64,000 nucleotides of DNA from Antitrichia curtipendula (GCA_951230915.1 OX579642.1:9300001-9364000); one strand, 5' to 3'. Positions 1 to 12,350 are shown, counted from the stretch's first letter. Numbers and translations: made by a program. Notes: generated from the letters alone by a model not told the origin.

Positions 1-379
1 ACCAATGAATGCATCATTTGGATACGGTATGCAAAAGTTATGAAGGGTCAAAAAATAATAGGTAGATATATGTTCTAAAATCACTTTTTCAAGTATCGTC
101 AATACATATTGATTTTGGAGATGTATATAGTGTGAATCTTTGATTAAGTGGCGCTTTTTTGCACCTGACCCATTTAGGTGTCCCATGCCTTTAATAAATT
201 ACACTTTACAACTTGCAACATGCATGTACTTTAATGACATGTATATTGATCATTAGACATTCCTTCAATTGAATGAATGAACCTGGAACATTTCATATGG
301 CCACACATATGGCAATATGGCATTTTAAAGGTACACAATTTTTATTTATTTATGTATTCTCCTACAATATTATTGTCAT

Positions 380-1010
380 GCATGCAGCATGTTGGAATCA
401 CCGACTCACTGTTGAAGCAATTATAAGGAGTTTGATCAAATAAAATGAACATCATTATTACTTCATTAGGTTATAGGAATAAACATGAGTGGAATACCAA
501 AGGGTATGAAAGCAATATTTGGGCACCATACTTGTTGCAATCTTATGACGCATTTGGCGTTCTATAATGTGCCATAAAGGCATATGGAATTGGTTTTCAA
601 AGAATGTACAACACAATCAATACATCATAGGAGTAAACATCCATGGGTAGGATAGAAAAGGACATGAAAGTAGCAACTAGTGTCTATTTGCTACTATAGC
701 AGTTGCAACTTTTGTCACATGATCAATACATCATAGGAAAAAACATGGATAGGATAGAAAGAGGCACAAAAGTAGTAATTGGTGCCTATGTGCCTCCATA
801 CCACCATACCAATTGCAGCTTTTGTCACATATGCAGCACACTAGAGTAAGCCATGAAGGCATAAAAAATTTGATCTCAAAGAACGACAAGTGTCGATGTC
901 GACATCATTACGTCATAGGAATTAAAGAATAAATATGGGTGGGATAGAAAAGGACATGAAAGCAACATTTGGCGCCGAAGTGCCACCATATCCATTGTAA
1001 TCTTTTTATT
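380..1010. repeat. Degenerate tandem repeat R1, unit 1 copy
   Basis: Four to five degenerate repeats of roughly 120-150 bp. Each carries a run like GTCATAGGAATAAACATGG, then GATAGAAAAGG, then a segment with ATTGCAATCTTTGTCACA and GCCATGAAGGCAT. The same block occurs at about 13,985-14,535, 29,455-29,960 and 40,240-40,715. No open reading frame is conserved between the repeats, so it is read as non-coding satellite-like DNA. Confidence 0.7.
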
Positions 1011-2031
1011 TTTTGGTTCAGACCATGTGATTTTCAATATTGTCTATATTTGATCTGATAGCTTCCTGAAGGTAAAGCAAATAATGTGGTCTATGCATAC
1101 ATTACCTAGTCCAAAGTTCAATTTATATGCAAAATCAATGATTTTTAATTTTACATTGAAATTATATATCATTGATCTCATCGGAATTTCAATATATAAA
1201 TTTGTGAAAGCCTCATATCAACAAAAAATATGAGATTACAAAATCCATATTTGTATCTACATTTGTATATGTATTTATAATTATATACGTCATATTCAAA
1301 TTTTTACCTACATTTTTTTACTTTTGAGTAGGAAATTTTATATTTTTTAGTATTTAGGTGATTTTATTGAGTAGAATTGGTTGGTGCTTTTGAAAAAATA
1401 GTTGGGAAATGCAATAGAAATATTTGTTAAATAATCAATTAGTTTCATGCATAATTTGATGAAAGATTAGGGATTTAAAACCAAAACTACTTTAAACAAG
1501 ATCTGGTAAAATAACCAATTTTGATAAATGGAAAAATGTTGAAAAAGTGAAAACCAAAATACTACCTAAGTAGATAAATAAAATTAGAATTAAATAAAAT
1601 ATTCCCTCCCAAAAAAAATAAAAAATGAAAAATAAAATAAAAATATTATGGATAGAAAATGGTACTAGAAATAAACTATAAACTAAAATAAATTGGAAAT
1701 ACAAAAGAAATACAAAAATGAATTACAAATAAATGACTAAAAATTGTAAAAAATGAAGCTAAACGTAAATCATTAAACGAAAAAAATTATAAAAAAATAA
1801 AAACACAAAAGAAGTTAGTAAGACTAAAACCTCTAATAGAATACTAGAGTAGTAAGGATAACACTTAAAATAGTGAAAGAAATACTAAAATGGGGATTAT
1901 TCAATAATCTAGAGGGATGTTTGATTAAATTAGCATAATTTACACAAAAATAGCACATTTATAGTAGTTTAGTATGATTTGCATTAATTTGGTGTGGTTG
2001 ACATTAATTTAGAAGATTGACAATAATCTAG

Positions 2032-2883
2032 CCCTTAAGGACCAAGGCCCTTTTTATGTCAAAAAATACTCAAAATTGCCAATTTTGCCTCATTCATCCT
2101 AGAATACAAAAGATACTTTTTTTATAGTCTAAGTATAGGATCTAGTATTTTACTTGACTGTAATTATGAATAAAAATTTGATTGTAGAGAATGGAAGATA
2201 TTAGCATTCAAAGTTGGAAAATAATTTTCTTGAACATTGGTTTGCACTTTCAAATGACTTTGATTACTATTTGTGGAATTTTTTTGCACTAGGGTCTTTG
2301 AATTTAAAAAAAAATTGTATTGAAGGATTGAGTCAAAACTTGAAAGTCTAGGAATATTTTTTTTTTAGAGGCTTGATTTTCATTCTCAAAAAAATTATTA
2401 AGTAGAAGTAGGTCCAAGTTTGAAAGAAAAATTAAAATTGTGAATAGCTTTAAGATGGAATTAAAACACAATAATTCCAACCGTGACATTGTTTTAGCAA
2501 GCAAAATTAAACTTTTCAATTAATATTTTTTGAAAAATTATGAAGTTTGCATTCATAAATGAATCCTATAAGTCCTTTTTTCAAGAAGATGCTAAATTGC
2601 CCCCAAAATAAGAATCCAAATGGAATGAATCTAAGCTTCACATGTAGACAAAAGTATGATTAGTAAAAATAAATAACTTATCTGCTTAGTAACGTCAAAA
2701 TTATGTTTAGGATAGTATAATTTTTGCTCTTGGACTCCAATTGAAATAAAAAATTATACTTCTACAAAGCTAAGAAGTTTTTCTATCTTGTAAAAAGGTT
2801 TGAAAAACTTTTATTACAAATTGAGGTCATAAGAACCTGCCCAAAATCCATTTTATCCCCAAAGGGAACAATGGTCTTTTAAG
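2032..2883 (-). mobile_element. TTAA-type MITE, degraded copy P3
   Basis: Same family and orientation as the full copy at 34,838-35,642. The left end reads CCCTTAAGGACCAAGGCCC and is followed by the ATGTCAAAAAATACTC segment; the right end has GGGAACAATGGTCTTTTAAG. Terminal bases and flanking TTAA are eroded, so this is an old copy. It contains no coding capacity. Confidence 0.65.
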
Positions 2884-2999
2884 AATTCAAGTAGGATGAA
2901 AGTGGTTAATAAAAATTATTCCATTTGGAAATTTCATATAAATATGCAAAATTAGGATTTAAAGCCCTCACTCTCTCTCAAGTTTCGGGGTATGTTTGG

Positions 3000-4830
3000 A
3001 GAACCTGTATTTTTGGAGAACATGCTTTTTTGAAGAATTGTAAGAGATTGGAGAAAGAAACCATATAGGACAATTTGTCAAGTAGATTCACCATTTCTTA
3101 TAGAAAAAGCGGGTGAAAATTGTAATTTTTTGGTTTAGATGGAAATTTGCTTGAGAATGATGTGGAAATTTTGAGATGAAACTAGGACTACCAACTTTGG
3201 CTAGCAATAGTAGAAGAATGGCAATGCGGACTAAGTTGAAAATTAATGAAATCTGCATCTTAAAGTTCAATTTTCAAAAAGCCCAAGCTTGACTTATTTT
3301 AAGCGTAGATGAGGCAGTGGTGGTCATTGTTTTTGTGGAAGGTTTGATGCCGCAAGACCTTTGATGCGGCAACTTTAGAGAGTGATTGTGAGATAACGAC
3401 AAAGAAAATTGGGCTAAATTTCTAGGAGAAAATGAATCCTGAATAATTTTTTTGTAAAACTAGGTATTGCTTCATATATATAGAACAAGAATGAAGCAAT
3501 GGTGACCATTTTTGTGAAGGGAGGTCAACTATTCTAATGGTGCTTGGTGAAATCAATTGTGTTGTGGCTCTAATTGTTCTTGTGATTCCAACTAAATTTA
3601 AATTTAAATAATGATTACAATTTGGGCATGTTGGACTTCCAAGATTTGATTGAGTTTCAATTGGCTTGTATAAATTGCCTTTGTTGGAAAATTTAGGGTG
3701 TGATTTTTAGAGTGATTGGCACCTTATAGAAGGGATGTCCTTAATTCCTCCAAAAATGACATTCTAAAATCCAATTTCATGAGTTGGGAGTCTACAAAGA
3801 ATGCATGAATGTGAATTTGACTTTTTAGGATTTTAGGGCAAGTGCAAAAGCGCTACCCAAATTGGATTAAATTAAAGTTGAGTGGTTTGAATGATCAAAA
3901 GGGAATGAAATTTGTATTGCTTGTATTAAGGTAATGCATGTCTTAGTACCAAATCCATATTTTACGTGAGGTGCAAAATGGGAGGTTAATATATGAGTAA
4001 ATTTTTGTCTTGATGCAAATGATTTATGAGCTATAATTGTTGGTTAGGTCTCATTCAAGGCCCATTTGGATGCTATAAGTGAGATTTTGAAGACAAATTG
4101 GGCAAAGAAGGTGTTTTACAATAGGCCCTTAGAGTAGGTGTTGGATGATTGTGTAAGGTAAAAAGTAGCATTTTATAAATTTTGGGAGTGTTGCCCCCTT
4201 TCCACTAAGGTAAAAATTGACCAAAAACTATTATAAGAGTCTATTGCTTAGAGGCAAAATAATTTAGGGCCCCATACACTCTCCATGAGCTTGTCCACGA
4301 GCCAACTCTAGGTGTTTTTTTAATTATAGGTGGAATTATGTGTTAAAGTCCAATTTAGGTCATTTTGGGTTCCAATTTGGCTATTTGAATTAGATTCTAG
4401 GATACAAGTTGCTCTAGCCCACTTTAGTCCTTGATTGTGCAATTTAGGATTAAAGCGCTTAATTTGATCATTTTAAGTATATTGGTAGCATTGCCTATAT
4501 TTTGTCTTAAACACCATATTCATTAAAATGAGAGTTTTCCACTAAAATGAGAGGTAAATTAAAAAAATTGAGGAAAGGTTTTATTGCAATTTAGGTCGAG
4601 TTGAGCTAAAGTGACATAAAAACTTTTAGATTTGACCTAATTTTGAAAGGTTTTATTGCAATTCAACATGATTTATTTTGAGAGGTCCCCAATCTCCCAT
4701 TTGAATGAGTATGGTGTTCTTATGGCTTTTGAGGGAATTTTGAGTATTTAAATTAGGAGTCCATTTTTTGGAGGCAACTAAGGTCCACACAATTCCCCTA
4801 AATTAGGTTTCTTTTGCCTAGCGGTGAATA
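3000..4830. other. AT-rich intergenic DNA, no gene seen
   Basis: No reading frame longer than about 60 codons and no recognisable domain. Around 4,500-4,680 it holds a short stretch related to the 72-bp repeats at 15,722-15,905 (repeated GAAAGGTTTTATTGCAATT). Confidence 0.6.
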
Positions 4831-4839
4831 TACCTCCTA

Positions 4840-5965
4840 AAATAATTTCTAAACTAATTATTTATTTAATGAACAAGTTGAAAAATGAAGTATCAATATC
4901 TTTTAGACATAGATCCTTATCACAGAGTGTCATATTTTCCTAGTGTATTTCAATAGATAGTCACTTGACTATCCATCCAAAGTAAATGCACTACTAGAGC
5001 TAAATATTTTAGAAAATTATCTTGAAGGAGCTAGTGGTCAATATTTTCTACATAGATCTCATTTTCGGACTATTTAATTTCTGAAATATCTAAAATTTTA
5101 ATATATAGATCTTTGAAAATTGAAATCTTCATTTCAACAAGCAATATGGAATTACAAAATCTATATTTGTACCCACACTTGTATTTGCACTTGTATTTAT
5201 ATTTGTATTTGTATTTATAATTATATACATCATATTTATACTTGTACTTGTACTTAGTTGTAGTATTTTATTTTTGAGTAGGCAACTTTATATATTTTAG
5301 TAGCTAGTTGTATTGCTTGGTGTTTTTAAGAGAATACTTAGGAAATGCAATAGAAATAATTATTAGTTAAGTAATCAATTAGTGCCAAGTGGAATTTTCC
5401 TTATCCACTTCCACAATGGATCACAACACTTTTAGAAGTTAAAGAGTTGCTTGAACTTAATTTCAATGAAAGGCGGTGGATAATTCTCTTTGTGATATTT
5501 TTTGACTTCCCTACATAAGAAAATTGCAAATCTATAGATCACCAAGTAGTATATCTTGGCAACTTTTGTTCCTTTCACTTGATCTAACTCTAAGTTTACC
5601 CTAAAAATGATTTTTTGTAACCAATTAGAGATATGAAGCTTCTAAGTTAATTTGGAAATTTTCTAAAAGGGTGAATACATACTATAGTTGTACAAAATTT
5701 GTGCACATGATGAAAATTTGGAGTCAATTTAATATAAAAATTGTCACTTTTTTAATAGAAAATGAGGCATAGTCTTATGTCTTGTATATATTGAAATTTG
5801 CAAAACAAGAAGTGACTTGCATCTATTGATTTAATGAATGGAGTACAATTCATTAATGTTTGTACTATCACAAACTCAAATTTAGCATAAATGTACTTAT
5901 TGTGTTTAGTGTAGAGTTTGATTATTGCAATTCAAAGAGCTATTGTGAATCCAATATTCTTATGC
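4840..5965. repeat. Dispersed repeat R2, unit 1 copy
   Basis: About 1.1 kb, recurring at about 16,300-17,490, 30,300-31,490, 34,210-35,830 (split by an insertion) and in part at 41,040-41,230. Markers are ATATTTTCCTAGTGTATTTC, then CTTGTGATATTTTTTGAC, then GAAAATGAGG. It includes an unoccupied version (5,831-5,834) of the TTAA site used by the MITE at 34,838. Its length and recurrence suggest an old transposon internal region, but no protein is recognisable. Confidence 0.7.
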
Positions 5966-6339
5966 CTCCTAGGCACTATATTCAATAATACAATCTATTG
6001 TATTCTACTAGTTAGACCATCATGACTTAATTGTGTTTCAAACTCCTAATCAACACCTTAGACACCTATTTAGACATTAAAAATGGAAAATGAAAGTGTT
6101 TAAGGTACTTCCGGGCTTCTAGGGAATAACACGTTGTATTTGTAGGGAATTCTACTAAACACAACGTCACCATTCTTCTTAGATCTTTTTTACTTGAAAT
6201 ACTAATAAAAAATAAAAAATGATAAAAAAATATTTAAAAAAATTTGAGGCCCTGGCTTGAGGAGTTCACTTAGAGTATCCATTAAAAACCATGTGCAAAT
6301 AAAACTTTAGACCTTTATATACTTTTTGAATTTTATATT

Positions 6340-6391
6340 TAAATTAAATAAATAAATAAATAAATAAATAAAAATATATATATATATATAT
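6340..6391. repeat. Microsatellite (AAAT)n then (AT)n
   Basis: Perfect AAAT tetranucleotide repeats run directly into an AT dinucleotide run. Simple-sequence repeat. Confidence 0.95.
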
Positions 6392-6399
6392 AAATAAAG

Positions 6400-7290
6400 T
6401 TTTCTAATTTAAAAATTTATGTTTTGAATTATTGATATTTTTACTTGTTACTAATAATTAGTTACAAATTTTTGAAGTAAAAAGATACACTGTCGAACTG
6501 AATGATAACTTTCACACCCCTATATTATATAAGAAAAAATTCTAAAAAATGAACAAAAAATTCCTAAAAACAACTCTCTACTGAAATTTCATTTTCAGTT
6601 GAATATTGATTCAATGGTCATCTAAATGTGTTTTCTATAGTTATTTGAATTGAAAACCATGCCATTTTAGTTCATTTTCAACCTCTTCTAGAAATCAATT
6701 CATATTTTATTTGAGTTTGAAATTTTGGCAATAAAAACCTATGGTCATTATTAAACAATGCTCAAAATTTTAGATTGAAATTATAGTTTATTAGAAACCA
6801 CTTGTTTGCACGTGGTTTGTTGTAGTAGAACTAAGTGCATCCCTTGAGAGCCCTGGTAACAATTGCGGGATTTACACATCTCCGCAAAGTTGTAATAGTA
6901 CAAGCTACAACTTCCAATTTTTGGAGTTTGCATAAGGACTTTAATAAGGAGTCAAATTATTATCCTAATGTTCATTTTCTAAAATTTGCCCAAAACTATT
7001 GCAACTATATCTACATCAATAACAATACATAGTCATGAAGATGGTGCCACATATTGAAAAATAAAAATCCATGGAAACCAAATTTGAAGAGGTAGCATAA
7101 ATGAAGATAGTTCTTTCAAAAAATTATATTAATTACCTGCCTTTGGTGCAAGTTTTTTAGAAAATCATCTCTTGAATGAGAAAAAATTCCTATTGTTATA
7201 TATCCTATATTCTCACTTGATTCAACAAAGTTACAAGCAAGACCTTTGACAAGTGCAAGAGATGTTGCACCTTCAGTTTTTAGTGGTACA
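6400..7290. other. Unit 1 repeat DNA, no gene seen
   Basis: 6,400-6,830 matches 19,400-19,830 in unit 2, and 6,856-7,210 matches 37,270-37,620 in unit 3. Short reading frames here are not preserved between the copies. Confidence 0.6.
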
Positions 7291-7292
7291 TA

Positions 7293-7414
7293 CACTACAA
7301 AAAACAAGGATATAAATGACTTGTCCACAATGACTGCAAGCACAACAATGACTACAAAATGACTATTTTAGAGTCATTGTGGAGAAGTTGTTTATACCCT
7401 TGTTTTTTGTAGTG
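7293..7414. mobile_element. CACTA-type MITE, 122 bp
   Basis: Ends are CACTACAAAAAACAAGG on the left and its near-perfect inverse, CCTTGTTTTTTGTAGTG, on the right. The inverted arms extend inward (CCACAATGACT with AGTCATTGTGG), so nearly the whole element folds back. CACTACAA ends are characteristic of plant CACTA (En/Spm) elements. The flanking duplication is at most the dinucleotide TA, so exact ends are uncertain. Confidence 0.8.
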
Positions 7415-8291
7415 TATTGACATTCATTATTTATTGTACTTAGACATGAAATACAAACAATCTATGGTTCAAATAGCTCCCATCCTTCATAAATTGTATG
7501 TCACTCCAAATTTACCTTTTCTGATATTCAAAGTATTTTTGCAAGCAATATACACATTCATTTGAATTTTGCAGAAAGAGGTGAGAGTGAATATGTTAAA
7601 CATTGTTATCTCTTTTTATGCTTGCTTGTTGCCAAAGTCTCACCTTGCTTGTCAAATTTGCCCAAAGCTCCTAGAGACAACAAAATTTGTCAACTCAACT
7701 CTTTTTCTAGATTGAAACAAATATGATAGCAATAGGCCAATAGTCAATATAAGAACCGCTTTAGGCCTAAATGTTTAAATTTCTCACTAATTTACAAGAA
7801 AATTCAAAATTCAAAACATATTAAAGGCCAATTTATATTTCTCTAATAAAACATGTTTTGATGACAAGTTGAAGCCAAACCAAGACAACAAGATATAGGT
7901 CTATAAAAGATAGGTCTAACTAGGCTAAGTAATATTGTCTATTTTTACCATATCTTAAGCCAATGTATAGTGGAAAGCCCTCACATGACAAGAGGCCCGC
8001 ATGTGAGGGCATCCCGTTGCATTAAGCATGCAAGAGTGCCCTCGTAATACTGCCTAGCACTGTTATGAGGGCATTATGGCATATAATCAAGTTTCTATTG
8101 TTTTTCAATAGCAATGGGCTCCATAGTGCTGAACGATATTTTGAAGCACTTCACAACTTGGCCAACTTCACCACTCACAAAAAGTATTATCATGTAAGCA
8201 TCCATGCCATTACATCATCACTGTCAATATTCTTTTTGTATGGCTGTCTGGATAACATTTAGCACCCTCAAAGATTAATTTCTACCAATTA

Positions 8292-8859
8292 CTCCCTCCG
8301 TCCTAAAATGTTCTTCCTGTTGGCCTTCATTTTTTGTCCCAAAATGATCTTCCTATTGTACTTTGTGAGTTGCAAATTGGTCAAATTTAACTTTTAGTTT
8401 TTCTCTAGGACTAACAAAACAATTCCAAGCGATAGTTCCCCCTCCATCTATGCAATCACTAATCAAAAGACAAATACAATGGTTGAAGGGATCAATCAAC
8501 ACTTTTTGTTTTTATTTTTTGCATCTCTTTGAATATTATCTAATTGAAGGAGATGAAGGTTTTGGGAGGCAAAATATAGGTCCACATATGATCTTTGACT
8601 TATACTAACTACTCACAAAATGACGACCTCACACTCAATAATTAAATAACCACTGGTGCTCCTTGAAAATATCCCAAAAATTTCACTTTTCAATAATCCA
8701 AAACTACACTTTAAAAAGGGCTTCAAAACTCAAAGTTTGAAGGGCAATAGGAGTGCACCAAACTCCATTTGTAGTGCAAAACAGGCTTTAAAAATGTTAT
8801 TTTTAGTCTTAATCCGGAACATTTAGTCTAATAGGAAGATCATTTTGGGACGGAGGGAG
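8292..8859. mobile_element. Stowaway MITE, 568 bp
   Basis: Starts CTCCCTCCGTCC and ends GGACGGAGGGAG, with further inverted similarity (GTTCTTCCT with AGGAAGATCA). It is flanked by TA on both sides (8,290-8,291 and 8,860-8,861). These ends and a TA target are diagnostic of Stowaway (Tc1/mariner). Unit 2 has the corresponding unoccupied site near 21,060 (CCAATCACATTGCTG against CCAAT-TA-CATTCCTG here), so the insertion is specific to unit 1. No transposase is encoded. Confidence 0.92.
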
Positions 8860-8879
8860 TACATTCCTGGATTCTCTAA

Positions 8880-9566
8880 TCCATTTATGGTTGAAATGTT
8901 TTGTCTTCAATGCTTGTCTGCACAAATGTAAGCTGAAGCCCCAATCCATGGTTTTTTAGATACCCCGCTGAGACATGCCAGATATCAATTGCGTACAGAT
9001 CAACTTGTACACCAAACTTGCATCTATGAACTTCATTGCGTACATCATGCACTCTCACTTTAATTTCCATACGTAGCCGTATGGGAGGTCACCACCGAGG
9101 TCACCACCGAGGATCATCTGCACGACTGCACAAACAAGAATCTGATATGCGAGTTCTACAGAGTCTCGAAACTCAAATACAGAGCTTACTTGATTAATGA
9201 TATTACAAGTTTACAACTCTCCCTCTAAAACAACATCAACATTCTGATAAGACCATTGAGTTATCTTTGAAAGTTGAAACACATTCAAAGTAGGGATGAA
9301 TCCAAAAAATAGGTCCGTGTTGGAAAGTCCTTTTGTGGGGGGCCGGGTGATCACAAAAGTGAAATAGTGCCTAAATTTGAGGATAACTCTAGGTTTGCAA
9401 AAAATCTGAACAAGGAGAAATCAGTTTTCAAGCGGAATTGACTACAGTTAGGGCCAGGCATGGCAGGCACAGAGTTATAGATGAATGGAGAAGGCATCAG
9501 TCCCACACGATCGATGGCACCGTCGGGCAGTTGCTTCACAAAACTACCTTTCTGCACTTCCATCAC
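8880..9566 (-). pseudogene. Remnant of KDM3/JMJ25-like gene, unit 1
   Basis: Counterpart of the left side of the pseudogene in unit 2 (23,700-24,305). A possible splice acceptor (TTTGTGCAG, minus strand) is followed by a peptide like SIEDKTFQP, which aligns with the start of the better preserved unit 2 exon (SVEEEGLGHFQKH). It then breaks off next to the Stowaway element, and the JmjC exons are missing. The segment 9,351-9,566 encodes a peptide related to the one at 24,120-24,305 (GLMPSPF against GLISSPF); I do not recognise it. Assignment rests on the unit 2 alignment and is weak for the sequence alone. Confidence 0.4.
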
Positions 9567-9653
9567 TAGTGCAAAAGGGGTGTTTAAATGACATAAGTGC
9601 TTATTTAAATGACATGTTGAAATGACATTTTCAACACCCCTTTTGCACTAGTG
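9564..9653. mobile_element. CACTA-like mini-element, 90 bp
   Basis: Perfect terminal inverted repeats: CACTAGTGCAAAAGGGGTG on the left and CACCCCTTTTGCACTAGTG on the right, enclosing three short repeats containing AAATGACAT. CACTAG ends suggest a CACTA-derived MITE, but no clear 3-bp target duplication is visible. It sits where unit 1 and unit 2 stop aligning. Confidence 0.75.
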
Positions 9654-9731
9654 ACCTCAAACTACAGTCTACAGGGTGCACCTTATGCAATGCACTTTGC
9701 CGTGTTCCCGTCATACTAAGATTTTCACATA

Positions 9732-9925
9732 CTAATTCTTCTTGCAGCTGCCTCCTCCACATCGATCCTCGGGCACCGTGAACTTGAGCTCTACTTCCGG
9801 AAGATACTTGACGAATCCCGGAGCACAAGAACCTCCTTCATGCGAATGATGAGGTCGGGGATGACAGCCTCCGCACACCCTTGCGCCACGAAGTACGTCC
9901 CTCATCAGCTCCACAAACTCTGGGC
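9732..9925 (-). pseudogene. PAH-domain gene fragment E
   Basis: Minus-strand translation gives pieces of one PAH domain in three frames: PEFVELMRDVLRGARV, then AEAVIPDLIIRMKEVL, then FVKYLPEVELKFTVPEDR, ending CGGGSCKKN and a stop at 9,732. The order and content match a SIN3 PAH helix pair (LMRDF..., ARVKELF..., FNTFLP...). Each junction is a frameshift, so no continuous protein is made. There is no methionine-start frame covering the domain and no clear promoter. It lies downstream of the bHLH remnant in the same orientation. Confidence 0.65.
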
Positions 9926-10169
9926 CTTGTGCGCGTTTTAATTTATAGAAATTTTACTCACACTTAGTAGCATCAATTGGACTAACAAAGGTAAATCGAG
10001 CTCATCTCATCATGTTACTTGGATTGGTAAGTGAAGTACTCGAGCTGTCAACCAATTCAAGACCTTCGTGCTGCGTATACAAGTTGTGCATTCGTTTACC
10101 GGCATGAACCAAGGAAACTCGACAAACTGATTTCACTCATCACTTTTGCTTTGGTGACGATGTCTCATT

Positions 10170-11512
10170 TCATTGGATGATCAAGAAGACAAGTAAATAA
10201 TCTCTTTCAATTCGGGCTTGAATCAGCTCTGTGTAAGCATATTCATCAACGCTCTGATAATCAAGGTCGAAGAAGACTGTATCTCTGATATTCTCTGCGA
10301 CAGTACCTGTGACTGCAAGAACAAATAACATGGACCACTTCATTGGATCCCGGGGTGCCTAAACGACACTCCGTAAAAATGAGCACCAAAAAAGGATCTC
10401 GACTGATATCACTCTCAACTGATCCGTCCCCTCTGCACCTTCATTCTAATGAGCTTGAGGGAGGTCCAAATCTTGCTAAAAGTGTCCTATCAGTTACACC
10501 CACTGACCCACCCAGCCAGTAGACAAAATAACACTTCAAGACTTGCTTTTCATGCACGAAATTCTCATGCGTTTGATCACTTGAAGGATTAAATTGAATT
10601 TAAGTCCAGAGGTCGACTCATAGGTGGCAGAATAAGTAGGCGCAGAAGCAAACAGGTCTACAAAAATTCACTCGATAAAACACATACCCGTGAATCAAAT
10701 GCAAGTGATATTATACGACATTAACTCTGCAATTGCACGTGATGCCAATCCTTTGGGTTTCTAATCGGCAGCATACCTTAGAGAAAGTAATAACGCATTG
10801 TATCTACCCATTCCCCACTCCACATATGGAACAATGTCACATCAAACCTCCACCACTACACAGCTCGAAGCAGAGCGCTCTGGGAATTTGGACGAGGCTT
10901 GTTTCACACCATCTCCATGACAACCTCCTCCTCCCCTATGTGCACGTGAATGGCGCTTATGGTGCCAGCACTAGTCACAATTACAGGATCAGCTCGCACC
11001 ACGACACAATCTGAGGAATCTAATAAGGGAGACTTGGACATACAATATATTCTCGGGCGACGACCGCTGCTTCGCCATGATGCTTTGGAATGGGTTCACT
11101 ACAGCTCCCACTGGTCCACGAAGAGCAGCTAAGGACCTCGTTTCTTGCTCCATGGTGACTGGGTGCAAGACGCCATAAACTTCAAGTCAGCACGACGATC
11201 CAGAGGTTGAGCTTCCTTCCGTTGCAGAGCTCCCACAAACGACACTGCGTCCACCACCAACACTGCCCTCTCCCTTTCTCACCCCAAAACTCAATTTTTT
11301 CAGATAAGTAACAACGCACGTCCACAAAAGACACGTTCCATTTAATTTGGCAACGAGCAAGGTCAATGTGAGCTAGGATAATGAGGAAAGTGCTGTACTT
11401 TGGGCGCTGGAGGCAACAGACACTCCAGAATCAAATACTTGGCAGACATGTCTTCTCTCCGCTGCCGCTCCCAAATGATGTGCTCCGCTTTCGTGGGCAC
11501 CCGATTCTTCAT
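10170..11512 (-). pseudogene. bHLH transcription factor pseudogene, unit 1
   Basis: Minus-strand exon remnants in order. About 11,512-11,399: KNRVPTKAEHIIWERQRRED and onward, the basic region plus helix 1, with the His-Glu-Arg E-box contact pattern (H..xE..R) and ending LPPAPK. About 11,280-11,129: RAVLVVDAVSFVGALQRK, helix 2, ending in a TAG. 11,014-10,904: VIVTSAGTISAIHVHIGEEE, like the ACT-like C-terminal domain of plant bHLH proteins, cut by TGA. 10,312-10,170: an exon after a good acceptor (GTTCTTGCAG) coding FFDLDYQSVDEYAYTELIQA. The splice donor after helix 1 looks damaged and in-frame stops interrupt the C-terminal part, so it is broken. Which bHLH subfamily is uncertain. Confidence 0.7.
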
Positions 11513-11851
11513 TGATATCGCACGCAACAAATGAGCAGCCGGGAGAAGAGATGAACAATCACAAAACCATCAACAGAATACAACAATGAATTAACAAGAG
11601 AGTCTGAGCATGCAGTACATCACCAGCATCAAGATAAGCGTTACAAGCATTAGGTACATTCCGAATGCAAGCATCAAATCATTGATGAAACTTTAATAAT
11701 AAAGCATTAAAAACTTCATTTCCAGTTCTCCAGAAACTAAAAACAGAAAACGATCGAGACGAACTGTACTGGCAGTACTGCACTTAACAAATCAGGGCAA
11801 GCGTAAGTCTCGATCTATATCAATGAAGCTAGCACATTTGGTACTTGCTAA

Positions 11852-12193
11852 CTAATTGCTCTCTTCTTGGATCTCCGAGCCGGCTTCATCCGGCATCTCG
11901 AACTTGAGATTTGCGGGAAGAAGGTCGTGGAACATCTCGAGGAGCTGTCGGTGTTCCATCAGCAGCTCCTTGACGTTGTTAATGATGACCGGAAGGAGAG
12001 CTGGGTCACAATTACGCCTCCAGTAGCCCATCAGCACATGATCCAACTCGTGCATTTTCCCGGCGCTCCTCACTGCTTTCACGAGCTCTAGCGCTGCAAG
12101 TACCCTTGCTCGGTCAGAGTTGCGCCTGACGTAGACATGCCTGTAACTGTGAAACATTCTCTCAAACCTCTCGAGCCTTGGAAAGTACCGCAT
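11852..12193 (-). CDS. Single PAH-domain protein A (SIN3-like)
   Basis: Encodes 113 residues starting MRYFPRLERF. Residues about 33-100 fit one paired amphipathic helix: ALELVKAVRS as helix 1, a loop with CDPALLPVIINNVKELL as the middle helices, then EHRQLLEMFHDLLPANLKF, matching the family pattern of HPDLL..FNTFLP..... PAH domains in SIN3 corepressors bind short helices of transcription factors; this protein has one PAH and no HDAC-interaction region, so a competitor or adaptor role is inference. The acidic tail is PDEAGSEIQEESN. The ATG is the first in the coding exon, just after a conserved acceptor (TTATAG, exon from 12,213) and in the same AACG-ATG context as F, C and D. B differs at three residues. 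The TATA box and GTAAGT donor of its relatives are eroded, so expression is uncertain. Confidence 0.75.
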   Translation of the reverse strand: MRYFPRLERFERMFHSYRHVYVRRNSDRARVLAALELVKAVRSAGKMHELDHVLMGYWRRNCDPALLPVIINNVKELLMEHRQLLEMFHDLLPANLKFEMPDEAGSEIQEESN

Positions 12194-12350
12194 CGTTACG
12201 CCTTAATCCTTTCCTATAAGCAATAAACGCCAGTAGCGAATAAAGGGGTAGGGTCAGTACTTTTGCTTCTTGTCTGTGGCCAGCAACAGCTTTATGTACA
12301 CAACAGATAAACTATACAAACAGGGGAAAGAAATTTGCCTTGAAAGCATA

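Noticed and set aside
386..1010. Regularly spaced repeats resembling an array
   Set aside because: Units are degenerate, of unequal length and in plant nuclear DNA; not a CRISPR.
11867..12091. Plus-strand 74-codon frame identical in position at 27,190-27,414
   Set aside because: It is antisense to PAH genes A and B and conserved only because the coding strand is.
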